A stretch of 18,374 nt of DNA from contig CAZQCX010000034.1 of assembly GCA_964591705.1 (NCBI GenBank), forward strand, positions 1 through 18,374. Reading direction: 5' to 3'. This DNA is from UBA11855 sp964591705. GTDB lineage: Archaea > Thermoproteota > Bathyarchaeia > Bathyarchaeales > Bathycorpusculaceae. The notes beneath the pieces are model-generated. The model searched no databases. It was given only the letters and a program-made list of their open reading frames with translations, and had not been told where the DNA came from. Of this stretch, positions 7,215-14,601 are shown one piece after another. The translations under genes were made by a program, and so were the position numbers. Positions within the stretch are counted from its first letter, which is position 1. Each line of letters opens with the position of its first letter.

Positions 7215-9146
7215 TTAGCTTAGCTTGACTTCTGCTATTTGCTTAAGATCGACAAGGCTGTTGAGTTTGATCATCGTGCTGGAAAACGTGTATAGTGTAT
7301 TGTCGATGTAAAGTGCTCTGTTGACGTTTCGGTTGTACTCTCCATACCAGTAGTATTCCTGAGTTGCAGTGCTCTCTTGGTGTGTTATGCCGCCTCTAAG
7401 CTCGAACCCGCCTGCAACCGTTAGCTTGTAAACCTGTGCTCCCTGCCAATATCCTCCTTGAGTCGGGGTTACGGCTGTGTCTTTTCCGCTGCCGATTGTG
7501 CCATAGTTGGTTATCGCAACTGGAATTACCAAGAGCGTTTTCGCCCTGTCGAAAAGGAATGCTTTTGGTTCGTAGAGAACATCGGTATATGTGTAGTCGC
7601 CTTTGACCAGATACTTCGTTGTTTCTGTGGGCGAGTTGACATTTGTTACGTTGAAGAGTGACAATTTGACGCTGTTGTTTTCCATTCCTACTCCTATGAT
7701 AAAGTTCTCGTTGTAGGGATGCAGATAGCTTGAATAGCCTGGGATTTCCAGTTTGCCTGCGACTCTAAGCGCAGTTGGAATGCTCATGTCAACAACAAAG
7801 AATGGGTCCTTCTGCTCGAAGGTGACTATGTAAGCTTTGTTGCCGATGAACCTAGCTGATTGTATCGTTTCGCGGATTTCAGCATTCTCCAGTTGTAGAG
7901 CGCCGACAGTCTTCAGTTTTTCATCAAGAACATAGACAGAGTTTTCCGTTCTTTCTTTCCAGTTGGTTGTTGCTAGCCTAAAGTATCCGTCGTGTTCGTC
8001 CATTGAATATTGGTTGAGAACGCTGCCCGGCACGCTGCCTTTGGCCTGAAAAGTCAACTTGCCTCCATCTATGCTTGTTCTATATATTTCTGTACGCTGT
8101 TCTCCAATCCAGGTTGGATAGGTCACGTACATATTGCGGGGTGAAACGTACATAGTGCTCGCGCCCCCCATCATCACGGTCATGTTTGTCAGTTGTTGGG
8201 ACGGATCTTTGAGGTTTAGGCCGTAAAATGATGTGAATGTGAAGTAGTTGTTCTCAACATTAGTGTAATTAGCTGTGTCTGAGTAGTATATTCTTGCGGC
8301 CGGGATTTTTGTGGTGTCTCCTAGAGTATATACTGCTGGGAGCATAACGGAGTTGTCATAGACGTATGCGGGTTGGCTCACAACCGTGTAGACGTAGTCG
8401 CCTATCATGCGTGAGTTGAAGTAGCTGCCTGTGAACGTGAAGTTTCTTGTTAGTGTTGGGCGGACTTTGTTAGAGACATCATATATGCATAAAAAGGTTC
8501 TCACTTCGCTTCGCAACGGGGTTGCGATCATTGCCTTTGCATCTGACGGAGCCACGTCGAGCACGAAAAACTGGTATTGGCTTCCAATTATCACGAGCTG
8601 GTTTCCATCCTGGCTGAGGAACATGCCTGCTACATACGTGTTGTTGCCTAGAGCAATTTTCGCGGTGACTCTTGGATCTTGTGGATCAGCCTTCACGATA
8701 CATACGAGGTTTTGCGAACTGGAATAGTCGTTTGAAACTGCATAGATGTATTTTCCATCTGTCTTCACAATGTCTGCTTCGTCAACTCCTGCCACTTGGA
8801 TGTTTGTGGTTGAGTATGCGCTAACTGAAAACTTTGAGTCAGCTAGGCTGGGAGCCGGAGATTGTGTCTCCATTCCCCCAGATCTTGCCCAGAACTGCGC
8901 ATCCAATGGTCCCCAAGAGTATATTGAACCAGCTCCTGGCGTGTTGGCGAGAAGGTATCCCCTGAGGTCTTCATATGAGGCAAAGTTTTTCATCGGAGAG
9001 ATATCAGACATAGTAGGATCTGGAATGTTGGGAAGAAGTGCGGGTGTTGAACCAAACACAAATATGAATCCTACCAGAACAATTGCTGAGAGAGCAGCTA
9101 CAGCGCCATAGATTTTTGTTTTTTTGTTTACTTCTTGCTGAACCAA
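7215..9146 (-). CDS. Membrane-anchored beta-propeller domain protein (COG4880/PF09826-like)
   Basis: The 643-residue product is an exported protein with a short basic N-terminus and one hydrophobic helix (about 13-32, YGAVAALSAIVLVGFIFVFG), acting as an uncleaved anchor or signal peptide. A Ser/Pro/Thr-rich linker follows. Residues 111-135 carry the family hallmark YSTTNIQVAGVDEADIVKTD and GKYIY, which opens a beta-propeller. The rest is a series of repeated strands with blade-like patterns (YIYAVSN, LVIIGS, YVYTVVS, YVLDE, YIVTFE, LYTFSS). It probably faces the cell exterior; the molecular function of the family is not established. The start is TTG at 9146 and a TATA box (GATAATATAATC) lies upstream. 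Confidence 0.85.
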   Translation of the reverse strand: MVQQEVNKKTKIYGAVAALSAIVLVGFIFVFGSTPALLPNIPDPTMSDISPMKNFASYEDLRGYLLANTPGAGSIYSWGPLDAQFWARSGGMETQSPAPSLADSKFSVSAYSTTNIQVAGVDEADIVKTDGKYIYAVSNDYSSSQNLVCIVKADPQDPRVTAKIALGNNTYVAGMFLSQDGNQLVIIGSQYQFFVLDVAPSDAKAMIATPLRSEVRTFLCIYDVSNKVRPTLTRNFTFTGSYFNSRMIGDYVYTVVSQPAYVYDNSVMLPAVYTLGDTTKIPAARIYYSDTANYTNVENNYFTFTSFYGLNLKDPSQQLTNMTVMMGGASTMYVSPRNMYVTYPTWIGEQRTEIYRTSIDGGKLTFQAKGSVPGSVLNQYSMDEHDGYFRLATTNWKERTENSVYVLDEKLKTVGALQLENAEIRETIQSARFIGNKAYIVTFEQKDPFFVVDMSIPTALRVAGKLEIPGYSSYLHPYNENFIIGVGMENNSVKLSLFNVTNVNSPTETTKYLVKGDYTYTDVLYEPKAFLFDRAKTLLVIPVAITNYGTIGSGKDTAVTPTQGGYWQGAQVYKLTVAGGFELRGGITHQESTATQEYYWYGEYNRNVNRALYIDNTLYTFSSTMIKLNSLVDLKQIAEVKLS

Positions 9147-9179
9147 TGTTTTTCGCCTGAAAATTGGTAATGTCTTCAG

Positions 9180-9190
9180 ATTATATTATC
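9180..9190 (-). promoter_or_regulatory. Candidate TATA box for the beta-propeller gene
   Basis: On the minus strand GATAATATAA lies about 35-45 bases before the TTG start. That predicts a transcription start near 9160 and a leader of about 15 bases. Confidence 0.5.
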
Positions 9191-9219
9191 CTAAGTGACA
9201 GAACAGGGTGTTCCAGTGT

Positions 9220-9663
9220 TTAGAACGGGCGCATCGACCATATACGGTAGGCTTCATACCAGAACACGGTACAGACTACTGCTCCAAATGATATGATGAA
9301 AAGGTTTTCACGGCTGAAACCTTGCAGGAGGAGCAAGAGGAACGCAATATAGAATATTGTGGAAAAAACCGCGTAGAAGAAGTATCTTGGAAAGAGCAAC
9401 CTGCCCAGCTTAACATAATGCTTGAGTACACCTATCTTAACTTCGCCAACTAACCTATATTGACCGCCTATCTCTTGCTTTTCCACGAGACCTAGCTCGC
9501 GAAGCTGTTCTAAGTGATGGAAGGCGACACTTGGGCTGCTGAAACGCAACGCTCGCTGCGCCTCTCTTACTCCAACAGGCTGTCCGCATTTCAAGAGAAA
9601 CCAGTAGACTTTCCATGCTTTTCCACGCAGTGCGTATTCAAGCTCCGGCTCCCCTGAGTCCAA
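9220..9663 (-). CDS. Winged-helix transcriptional regulator with two C-terminal membrane helices
   Basis: The 147-residue product joins a DNA-binding winged helix (about residues 15-72: KVYWFLLKCGQPVGVREAQ, then the recognition-helix region FSSPSVAFHHLEQLRELGLV and a short wing EIGGQYRLV) to two hydrophobic helices (about 92-114 and 120-140). It ends in a short basic cytoplasmic tail. The HTH resembles ArsR/MarR-like archaeal regulators, and the layout suggests a membrane-tethered regulator that may sense envelope state. Its target is unknown; the adjacent exported beta-propeller gene and the divergent small exported protein are obvious candidates. The start is TTG at 9663, with a CTTATATG TATA-like box at 9700-9707 on the same strand. 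Confidence 0.75.
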   Translation of the reverse strand: MDSGEPELEYALRGKAWKVYWFLLKCGQPVGVREAQRALRFSSPSVAFHHLEQLRELGLVEKQEIGGQYRLVGEVKIGVLKHYVKLGRLLFPRYFFYAVFSTIFYIAFLLLLLQGFSRENLFIISFGAVVCTVFWYEAYRIWSMRPF

Positions 9664-9699
9664 ATAGTCACTCTCAAGCTACAGTGTGAGCAACAGAGG

Positions 9700-9707
9700 C
9701 ATATAAG
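9700..9707 (-). promoter_or_regulatory. Candidate TATA box for the membrane-bound regulator
   Basis: CTTATATG on the minus strand lies 37-44 bases before the TTG start, implying a leader of about 14 bases. It is in the 123-base region between the regulator and a divergent gene, where a regulator could act on both. Confidence 0.4.
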
Positions 9708-9786
9708 TCCAATTATCAGAACAGCTAACTGCCTCCTGCAAAGCTTTTTTAACATGCGCCATTCTATTGGAAGCCAAGTGAAATGA

Positions 9787-10197
9787 ATGGCTGGAGCCTC
9801 AACCCTTTTCAGAGCCTTGGCGATTTTGTTGGTACCAGTTTTGCTGGTTGCAGCCTTCTACGCAGCATTAACATTTCCTCGAACTATCGTTGACTTTCAA
9901 GTATCATTTACCGCAGGATTTGATCGTGAACAGCGGCAGTTCGAGGTACCCTGGTTGCATGAAGAAGTTCAGGTCGAGATCGCGGTAACCAACGGTTCAT
10001 CGCTTTGGAGAACAAGCATCACGAACGCTAACGGTGATGAGATTTGGAGCCATGGCGCCCTTCAGAGCGAGCAGACAACTTTCATAAGCGAATGGATATC
10101 TCTGCCAAATGCAGGCTACCGCATCACTTTTTCGATCATAGGAGTAGGCTCGCTAGAAGCCCGTCTTAAGGTAGCTTCCAAAGGCGGGATCTGGTAG
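9787..10197 (+). CDS. Small membrane-anchored or secreted protein of unknown function
   Basis: I do not recognise the family. The 136 residues start with a short Arg-containing N-terminus and a hydrophobic helix (about 8-29, ending AAFYAALTF), consistent with a signal anchor. A domain of roughly 105 residues follows, rich in alternating hydrophobic/polar strands (VDFQVSFTAGF, EVQVEIAVTNGSS, YRITFSIIGVG, LEARLKVAS). The pattern suggests a small beta-sandwich outside the cell. It has no Cys and no obvious catalytic motif. An overlapping out-of-frame ATG at 9783 is ignored. It is divergent from the membrane-bound winged-helix regulator and convergent with cdvB. Confidence 0.65.
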   Translation: MAGASTLFRALAILLVPVLLVAAFYAALTFPRTIVDFQVSFTAGFDREQRQFEVPWLHEEVQVEIAVTNGSSLWRTSITNANGDEIWSHGALQSEQTTFISEWISLPNAGYRITFSIIGVGSLEARLKVASKGGIW

Positions 10198-10314
10198 AAC
10201 AATCGTAGATTGCAATGTTCAATGCCCAGTCTATTTAATCGCACGCCGTAGACATGTAGTGCGAATTGAAAAAAGGATTGGAACTGGGATGGAACCAACG
10301 GTTCTATACTGCGT

Positions 10315-10977
10315 CTATGAATTTGGGGTTGACGTCTTTTGATTAGCAACGTTTCCATTGAATGCAGATGGTAGCTCTGGGAAATTCGAGCTGATTTTAT
10401 GTTCCGCAATGGTCGCAGCTTCATTTAGAATCTTTGCTGCGTCTTCGCTTACGTTGTTGAAATTCATCGTTGATCCGCACCCCAATCCGGCATCGAACAT
10501 TAGGCCACTGAGCATATTGCCAATTTCTCCGAGTTCGTTCTCCGCTTCAGGCATAACCCCTGTGATGCCTGAACCCACAGATCTTAGGACGCCTATGGCC
10601 GGAGCCAACGTTGCGACGATGTCTCCGAATTCTGTGCAGGTTTTAAGTCTTAGCATGACTTGGTCGAGAGCCAATCTTGCGTTCATCGTTAGTTTAGTCA
10701 TTTTTCGGACTTCAGCAAGTTCATTAGCGTATATATTCGCGTGTGCTGTGTCGTGTTTGGCGTATGCATCAACAAGTTTGGCGAATAGTGTCTTGTCCTT
10801 TTGACTGAACCGTTCAGATGCTTGGTCTAGCTTGTTTATCTGCAGGTCTAGTCGTCTGATTGCGAAGTCCATGCGTGGCTTCAAGGGTGGTGGAGAGGTT
10901 ACTGCTGCTCTTACAACGTCGGTGAATGAGTCTTCCTTTCTTTTGCTTTCCCACTTGTCTGCAAAACGTTCCGACAA
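10315..10977 (-). CDS. cdvB: CdvB-family ESCRT-III (Snf7) cell-division protein
   Basis: This is a homologue of eukaryotic ESCRT-III that polymerises at the division site in TACK archaea. The 220 residues show the classical archaeal pattern: FADKWESKR at the start, PPPLKPRMDFAIRRLDLQIN (29-48), a long helix with KLDQASERFSQKDKTLF, YAKHDTAHANIYANELAEV (72-90), ALDQVMLRL, and GVMPEAENELGEI (140-152). An acidic helix EDAAKILNEAATIAE precedes FPELP near the end. There is no C-terminal winged-helix domain, so it is closer to the short CdvB1/CdvB2-type paralogues. The start is TTG with GAGG eight bases upstream. No cdvA or cdvC (Vps4-type ATPase) is nearby, so this is an isolated paralogue. Confidence 0.87.
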   Translation of the reverse strand: MSERFADKWESKRKEDSFTDVVRAAVTSPPPLKPRMDFAIRRLDLQINKLDQASERFSQKDKTLFAKLVDAYAKHDTAHANIYANELAEVRKMTKLTMNARLALDQVMLRLKTCTEFGDIVATLAPAIGVLRSVGSGITGVMPEAENELGEIGNMLSGLMFDAGLGCGSTMNFNNVSEDAAKILNEAATIAEHKISSNFPELPSAFNGNVANQKTSTPNS

Positions 10978-11028
10978 ATTAACATCCTCTTTTCTGTAGA
11001 GCTGCTGGAATATACTTATGGGTTTTTA

Positions 11029-11056
11029 ACATGTGAAAAACATGTGCGTATATACG
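11029..11056 (-). promoter_or_regulatory. cdvB upstream element: ACATGTG direct repeats beside a palindromic TATA
   Basis: Two ACATGTG copies (11029-11035 and 11040-11046) are spaced 11 bases apart, one helical turn. They lie next to the perfect palindrome CGTATATACG (11047-11056). On the minus strand the palindrome could be the TATA box, with the repeats lying between it and the start site near 11025, as expected for an operator. A second TATA-like AAGTATATTCC at about 11004-11014 is an alternative promoter. Confidence 0.4.
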
Positions 11057-11145
11057 TTGAATAGCAGTCTGCAATCTGAGCTATCAGTATCGATTAAAGA
11101 GCTGGACTGTTAAAGGGGATTATATACAGCTTTGTGAAGAATAGG

Positions 11146-12015
11146 TTAAGCTGTTAGTGTTAGAACTCCGAAAAGATACGCGAGCAACCCGTTCAAGAAC
11201 AGAACTAGTACCACCTTTTTGATTTGGCGAGCACTCTCACGTGTGTAATCCTTCAGGAGAATGATTGAACAAATGATCAGACCAATATCCGTGATCAAAA
11301 CGACAGGGACAAACCAGAAGGAAACTAAGCCCAGAGCCCAAGGGAAAGGTGTTAACGCTGCCGCAGAAATGTAGAAGAAAGCAGCTGCAACAGCAGAAGG
11401 TTTTTCGCCGTAGCGAACCGCCAGAGTTTTCACGCCTTCGGCTTGATCTCCTTTTACGTCAACGATTCCTTTCGTGATTTCTCTACCTGTGTTAGAAAGA
11501 AACGCCATTGCTGCAAAAAGCCATACGTTGGGTTGAACCTGACCGGTAACTATGATGCTGCCGTAGATGAAAGGGGCTGCTACACAAGCACTCACTAGGA
11601 AATTGCCTGGTAGTCCACTGCGTTTCCCTATGGTTAAGTATGTGACAACTAGTACCCAGGAGACCGCTGCGACGCTTAGACAGAGCGGCATTGTTAGGAA
11701 GGAAAACATAAACCCTGTTGCAGAAGACAAGGTTGCAAAGAGCAACGCTCCTCGAGGGCTCACTGCTCCACTCGGAATAGGTCTAGCCGGCTCGTTTATC
11801 GCGTCGATTGCCCGATCGTAGTAATCATTTATTGCCATTGCTGCTCCTGTTAGCATGAAACCTGTTACTAACCCGTAGAACACGTTAATCCAATTGTTGA
11901 GAACGGAGTTCGGGTTTGCAAGTATGGCGCCGACGAAAACTGCGAACCCCATCATTGCGCAGTTTATTGGTCTCATTAGTTTCAATAGACTTTTGGCTTT
12001 TCTCATTTTCGACAT
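11146..12015 (-). CDS. Digeranylgeranylglyceryl phosphate synthase (UbiA family)
   Basis: This membrane prenyltransferase joins the second geranylgeranyl chain to geranylgeranylglyceryl phosphate, making the archaeal diether lipid core. The 289 residues form about eight to nine hydrophobic helices. The first Asp-rich motif is NDYYDRAID followed by NEPARPIPSG (63-83), and the second is GREITKGIVDVKGD (177-190), followed by KTLAVRYG. The RPIPSG plus GREI combination is typical of archaeal DGGGP synthases rather than quinone or haem prenyltransferases. The ATG at 12015 gives MSKMRKAK; a second ATG three codons on is possible. A TATA box (GAATATATTAA) lies at about 12048-12058, giving a short leader. 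It is on the same strand as cdvB but separated by 168 bases with promoter-like sequence. Confidence 0.88.
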   Translation of the reverse strand: MSKMRKAKSLLKLMRPINCAMMGFAVFVGAILANPNSVLNNWINVFYGLVTGFMLTGAAMAINDYYDRAIDAINEPARPIPSGAVSPRGALLFATLSSATGFMFSFLTMPLCLSVAAVSWVLVVTYLTIGKRSGLPGNFLVSACVAAPFIYGSIIVTGQVQPNVWLFAAMAFLSNTGREITKGIVDVKGDQAEGVKTLAVRYGEKPSAVAAAFFYISAAALTPFPWALGLVSFWFVPVVLITDIGLIICSIILLKDYTRESARQIKKVVLVLFLNGLLAYLFGVLTLTA

Positions 12016-12047
12016 GCCTTGACAGAAATCATTAGTCGCGAAAAGAG

Positions 12048-12058
12048 TTAATATATTC
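12048..12058 (-). promoter_or_regulatory. TATA box for the DGGGP synthase gene
   Basis: GAATATATTAA on the minus strand lies 33-43 bases before the ATG. The expected start near 12027 leaves a leader of about a dozen bases. Confidence 0.5.
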
Positions 12059-12190
12059 TATCTGGGTGTAGCGGATTGCTGAGATGTAAGGTGCTGTGGA
12101 TTTGCTCATGAGCATTCGTATTGCTGGGTCTGCCTTATTCATGGATGTTGGCCATTAGATTGAAGCTCGAGAGATTTGGTAGAATTGCGT

Positions 12191-13399
12191 TTAGCTCATA
12201 ATCTCAAGTGCTTGCAAGATTTTCTTGAATTCTTCTTCTCTGAGTGATGCTTTTCTCCCGTTTGCGTAGATATCCTTGATTCTTTCTAGCGCTGCTGCCA
12301 CAATTTCATCTGTCGGGGAGACACTTGTCATTTCTTTGATCTTGTGTTTTACTATGCCTTTACCGGATTGTTTGCCGATGGTCAAGCGTCTGTTGTTTCC
12401 TACGAGATCCGGCGGGTAGGGTTCGTAAGTCCAGGGGTTGTTTAGCACCCCATGAGTGTGAATGCCTGATTCATGGGCGAAGCCGTAGTCGCCTACTATT
12501 GCCTTGTTTGGTGGAACCACGTAGCCGGTTGCTTTCCCAATGAAGTCTGCAGTTTTTTTGAGTTTTTCTGTTTTTCCTTCGAATTTCCTGATAGCATAGT
12601 GAAGATAGAGATTTAGCAGGACCTTTTCGGTTTCCGCGTTTCCCGCTCTTTCTCCTATGCCCAAGTATGTGGTGCTGGCGTATATTGTGTCCCACAAACC
12701 TGATGCTGCTCTGATGGCTGCCATGGTGTTCTCAACAGCGTTTCCAAAGTCGTCGTGGGCGTGGATTTCAATGCTTTTAATTCCTGTTTGTTTTCCTATT
12801 GCCTTGACTTTTGCTGGAATGCCCGAGGGCAAAGGCGCTTTTGGGTCTGACAGTCCTATGCCCACAGTATCACATATGCGGTAGCATTCGGCGCCTGCTT
12901 GAGCTACGGCGTTAATGAATTTCTTTTCGAAGCTCCAGTCTGCGCGTGTGCTGTCTTCGCCATGGACAAACGTTCTCAGACCATGGGTCTTTGCGGCATA
13001 TTCAACGACTTCGGTTACGCCTGAGAGTATTTGTTCGCGAGGTTTATCTGGCCATTTGGCACTGAAGTGTATGTCTGAGACGGGATGCGATATGCCCACT
13101 TCTTCAAAGCCGCAGTCAATGGCGCTGTCAACGTCCTCCTTGACTGCTCGGCACCATCCCGCGACTCGCAGATTCAAGTTCATCTTCCTGATGAGAGCTA
13201 CAGCTTTCTTGTCGGTCTGCTGGTAATGGAATAGTTCGATTCTTTCTACGCCTACATCGCTTAAGAGATGTGCTATTCTCGCTGCGTTCTTTGGCTTCAC
13301 CGCCAAGCCCGGCATCTGAATGCCGTCTCTAAGTGTGGTGTCGTCTATTACTGGGTTGGTATTTAGGGGTAGTTTGAAATAGAAGTCTTCAAGTCTCAT
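12191..13399 (-). CDS. Homocitrate/2-isopropylmalate/citramalate synthase family enzyme (short form)
   Basis: This DRE-TIM metallolyase condenses acetyl-CoA with a 2-oxoacid. The 402 residues show DDTTLRDGIQMPGL (19-32, with metal ligand D20 and the catalytic Arg R24), EIHAHDDFGNAVENT (211-225, metal ligands H213 and H215), GIGERAGNAETE (247-258) and GFAHESGIHTHGVL (306-319). RRLTIGKQSG at 337-346 is in the second subdomain. The C-terminal LeuA allosteric domain is missing, as in AksA, NifV and LysS-type homocitrate synthases, but substrate preference cannot be read. Oddly, the usual Glu of TLRDGEQ is Ile (I27) and the usual HND is HDD. The ATG at 13399 gives a normal N-terminus. The gene stands alone here, so the pathway (lysine, cofactor B or leucine) is open. 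Confidence 0.85.
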   Translation of the reverse strand: MRLEDFYFKLPLNTNPVIDDTTLRDGIQMPGLAVKPKNAARIAHLLSDVGVERIELFHYQQTDKKAVALIRKMNLNLRVAGWCRAVKEDVDSAIDCGFEEVGISHPVSDIHFSAKWPDKPREQILSGVTEVVEYAAKTHGLRTFVHGEDSTRADWSFEKKFINAVAQAGAECYRICDTVGIGLSDPKAPLPSGIPAKVKAIGKQTGIKSIEIHAHDDFGNAVENTMAAIRAASGLWDTIYASTTYLGIGERAGNAETEKVLLNLYLHYAIRKFEGKTEKLKKTADFIGKATGYVVPPNKAIVGDYGFAHESGIHTHGVLNNPWTYEPYPPDLVGNNRRLTIGKQSGKGIVKHKIKEMTSVSPTDEIVAAALERIKDIYANGRKASLREEEFKKILQALEIMS

Positions 13400-13592
13400 T
13401 TTTCTGCCCGACTCTGATTTTTGGTCTTCTTCTGAATTTTTTCTTCTATGTTAGAGAGTGGTCATTGATAAAGATTTCTGTATGTTTTATGTATATTTGT
13501 TCAGAGCTATTTGTATTAAAATACTGTCAATCTTTGCTTTTATCCATTTTAGTATTTACATAGTGTCGTATTGCTTTGCTCTGTTATATGTT
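13400..13592. other. A/T-rich intergenic region upstream of the synthase gene
   Basis: I find no coding signal in this part of the 431-base gap. It is strongly A/T-rich and would hold the minus-strand promoter of the condensing-enzyme gene (for example around the ATATAC near 13490). It contains an inverted repeat GTATT-AA-AATAC (13513-13524) and a TTTACAT (13555-13561) identical to the half-site found 240 bases further on in front of the ECF gene. Confidence 0.4.
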
Positions 13593-13692
13593 GCGGTGAC
13601 CGCGCACCTCACGTTACCCTGTTCGTAACCAGACTGATGCGAAAGTCGCTAGCCGAAGAACAAGAATGCTGTCCCAAGGCTTAGTTTCTTGG
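13593..13692. ncRNA. Possible structured RNA: four small hairpins in a G/C-richer block
   Basis: Four local stems follow one another. GCGGT-ACCGC is at 13593-13603. GTTAC-GTAAC, with a 7-base loop, is at 13613-13629. GCGA-TCGC, with a 3-base loop, is at 13639-13649. CCAAG-CTTGG, with a 9-base loop, is at 13674-13692. The block is visibly richer in G/C than its flanks and has no open frame. It matches no RNA family I can recognise, and the stems are short, so the call is tentative. The strand is unknown; GTTATATG at 13583-13590 could be a plus-strand TATA box. Confidence 0.25.
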
Positions 13693-13758
13693 AATTCACA
13701 TGCGGAGTTGCTGAATATCCTGTTTCTCTCTCAAGTTGAGATGTCAGAATCTGGAAAG

Positions 13759-13768
13759 TTTTATATAG
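13759..13768 (+). promoter_or_regulatory. TATA box of the second ECF S-component gene
   Basis: TTTTATATAG is a strong archaeal TATA box. It predicts a transcript starting near 13790, about 40 bases before the ATG at 13831, on top of the palindromic operator candidate. Confidence 0.6.
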
Positions 13769-13773
13769 GTGAA

Positions 13774-13809
13774 ATGTAAAAAGCTACAAACCGATGTAAA
13801 GTTTTACAT
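13774..13809 (+). promoter_or_regulatory. Operator candidate: ATGTAAA half-sites over the transcription start
   Basis: ATGTAAA occurs at 13774-13780 and again exactly 20 bases later at 13794-13800. The second copy pairs with TTTACAT at 13803-13809 to form the near-perfect palindrome ATGTAAAGTTTTACAT. The array begins 6 bases after the TATA box and spans the expected start site, the usual place for an archaeal repressor. Regulator and ligand are unknown; a vitamin-responsive repressor would suit the transporter gene. Confidence 0.5.
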
Positions 13810-13830
13810 TAGAATGGGTGTGGACGCTGT

Positions 13831-14601
13831 ATGCAAACTGGACTGACTTCGAGAAACCTCGCGCTTGTCGCGATTTTTGCGGCTCTATATTATGTGCTTT
13901 CATTGATCGCCCCGATAAGGATACCCACAGGCGTTGGGAATCTCGAAATAAGCTTCGCAGCATTGATTGCCTCAGTAATAGGCATAGTCTTAGGTCCATA
14001 TTTGGGAACCCTATCAACTCTTCTGGGTGCCTCAGTCGCATGGGTTTTGCCGCCCTCAGGGGGGAGTCTTTTCATGTTGCCTTTTCTGCTTTCGCCAGCC
14101 TTGAACGCCTTGGTAACGGGGTTGATCTTCTATAGAAAATGGAAACTTGGTTTCACAGTCTTTGCAGTTTTTGTTGTTGCCTTCTTGTTCACTCCGCCAA
14201 TCTGGCCTGTGACGGAACACTGGTTTATTGCACTGGCTGTTCTTTTTGACAAGATTGCGGCACTACTATTGATCATACCAGTTGCCCTATTTGCGAAACA
14301 ACTTTCAGTTGCGAAGGCATCACTGTTCTATTTCTTGTTATTCTTCATAGGAAATCAAGCCGACAACATGTGGGGGTCATTTATATTTGCAACCCCAATG
14401 GTCTATGGGCTTTTTGGCTTCACGGTGCAAAACGTTCAGATTGCCTTTCTCGCGAGTCCCTTCCTCTATCCAGCAGTTAGGCTGATTCAAGCTTTCATAG
14501 GAATGCTGATTGTGGTCCCTCTAATGCAGGCGTTGAAGGGAACGCCGTGGATTTGGCAAAAGGCGACTTTGCTTTCTTCCGAGAAAGAACCTCCAAATTG
14601 A
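13831..14601 (+). CDS. ECF transporter S component, substrate unknown
   Basis: This is an integral membrane vitamin-binding subunit of the energy-coupling-factor type. The 256 residues hold about six hydrophobic segments. They start with NLALVAIFAALYYVLSLIAP and VGNLEISFAALIASVIGIVLG, and the small-residue-rich LGPYLGTLSTLLGASVAW is a pattern used by S components to contact the T subunit. The Trp/Pro-rich PPIWPVTEHWF loop and NQADNMWGSF may line a substrate site. It is longer than most S components (about 180-200 residues). The substrate cannot be deduced; candidates are riboflavin, queuosine precursors, biotin, cobalt or others. GGGTG lies 10 bases before the ATG. It is regulated differently from thiT: a DNA palindrome and no riboswitch that I can recognise. 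Confidence 0.72.
   Translation: MQTGLTSRNLALVAIFAALYYVLSLIAPIRIPTGVGNLEISFAALIASVIGIVLGPYLGTLSTLLGASVAWVLPPSGGSLFMLPFLLSPALNALVTGLIFYRKWKLGFTVFAVFVVAFLFTPPIWPVTEHWFIALAVLFDKIAALLLIIPVALFAKQLSVAKASLFYFLLFFIGNQADNMWGSFIFATPMVYGLFGFTVQNVQIAFLASPFLYPAVRLIQAFIGMLIVVPLMQALKGTPWIWQKATLLSSEKEPPN

Noticed and set aside
12104..12113. Perfect 10-base palindrome GCTCATGAGC
   Set aside because: It is too short and alone, with no position relative to a promoter that suggests a function.
13631..13715. C/D-box small RNA
   Set aside because: A TGATG and later CTGA sequences occur, but there is no proper RTGATGA box or C'/D' pair with suitable spacing.
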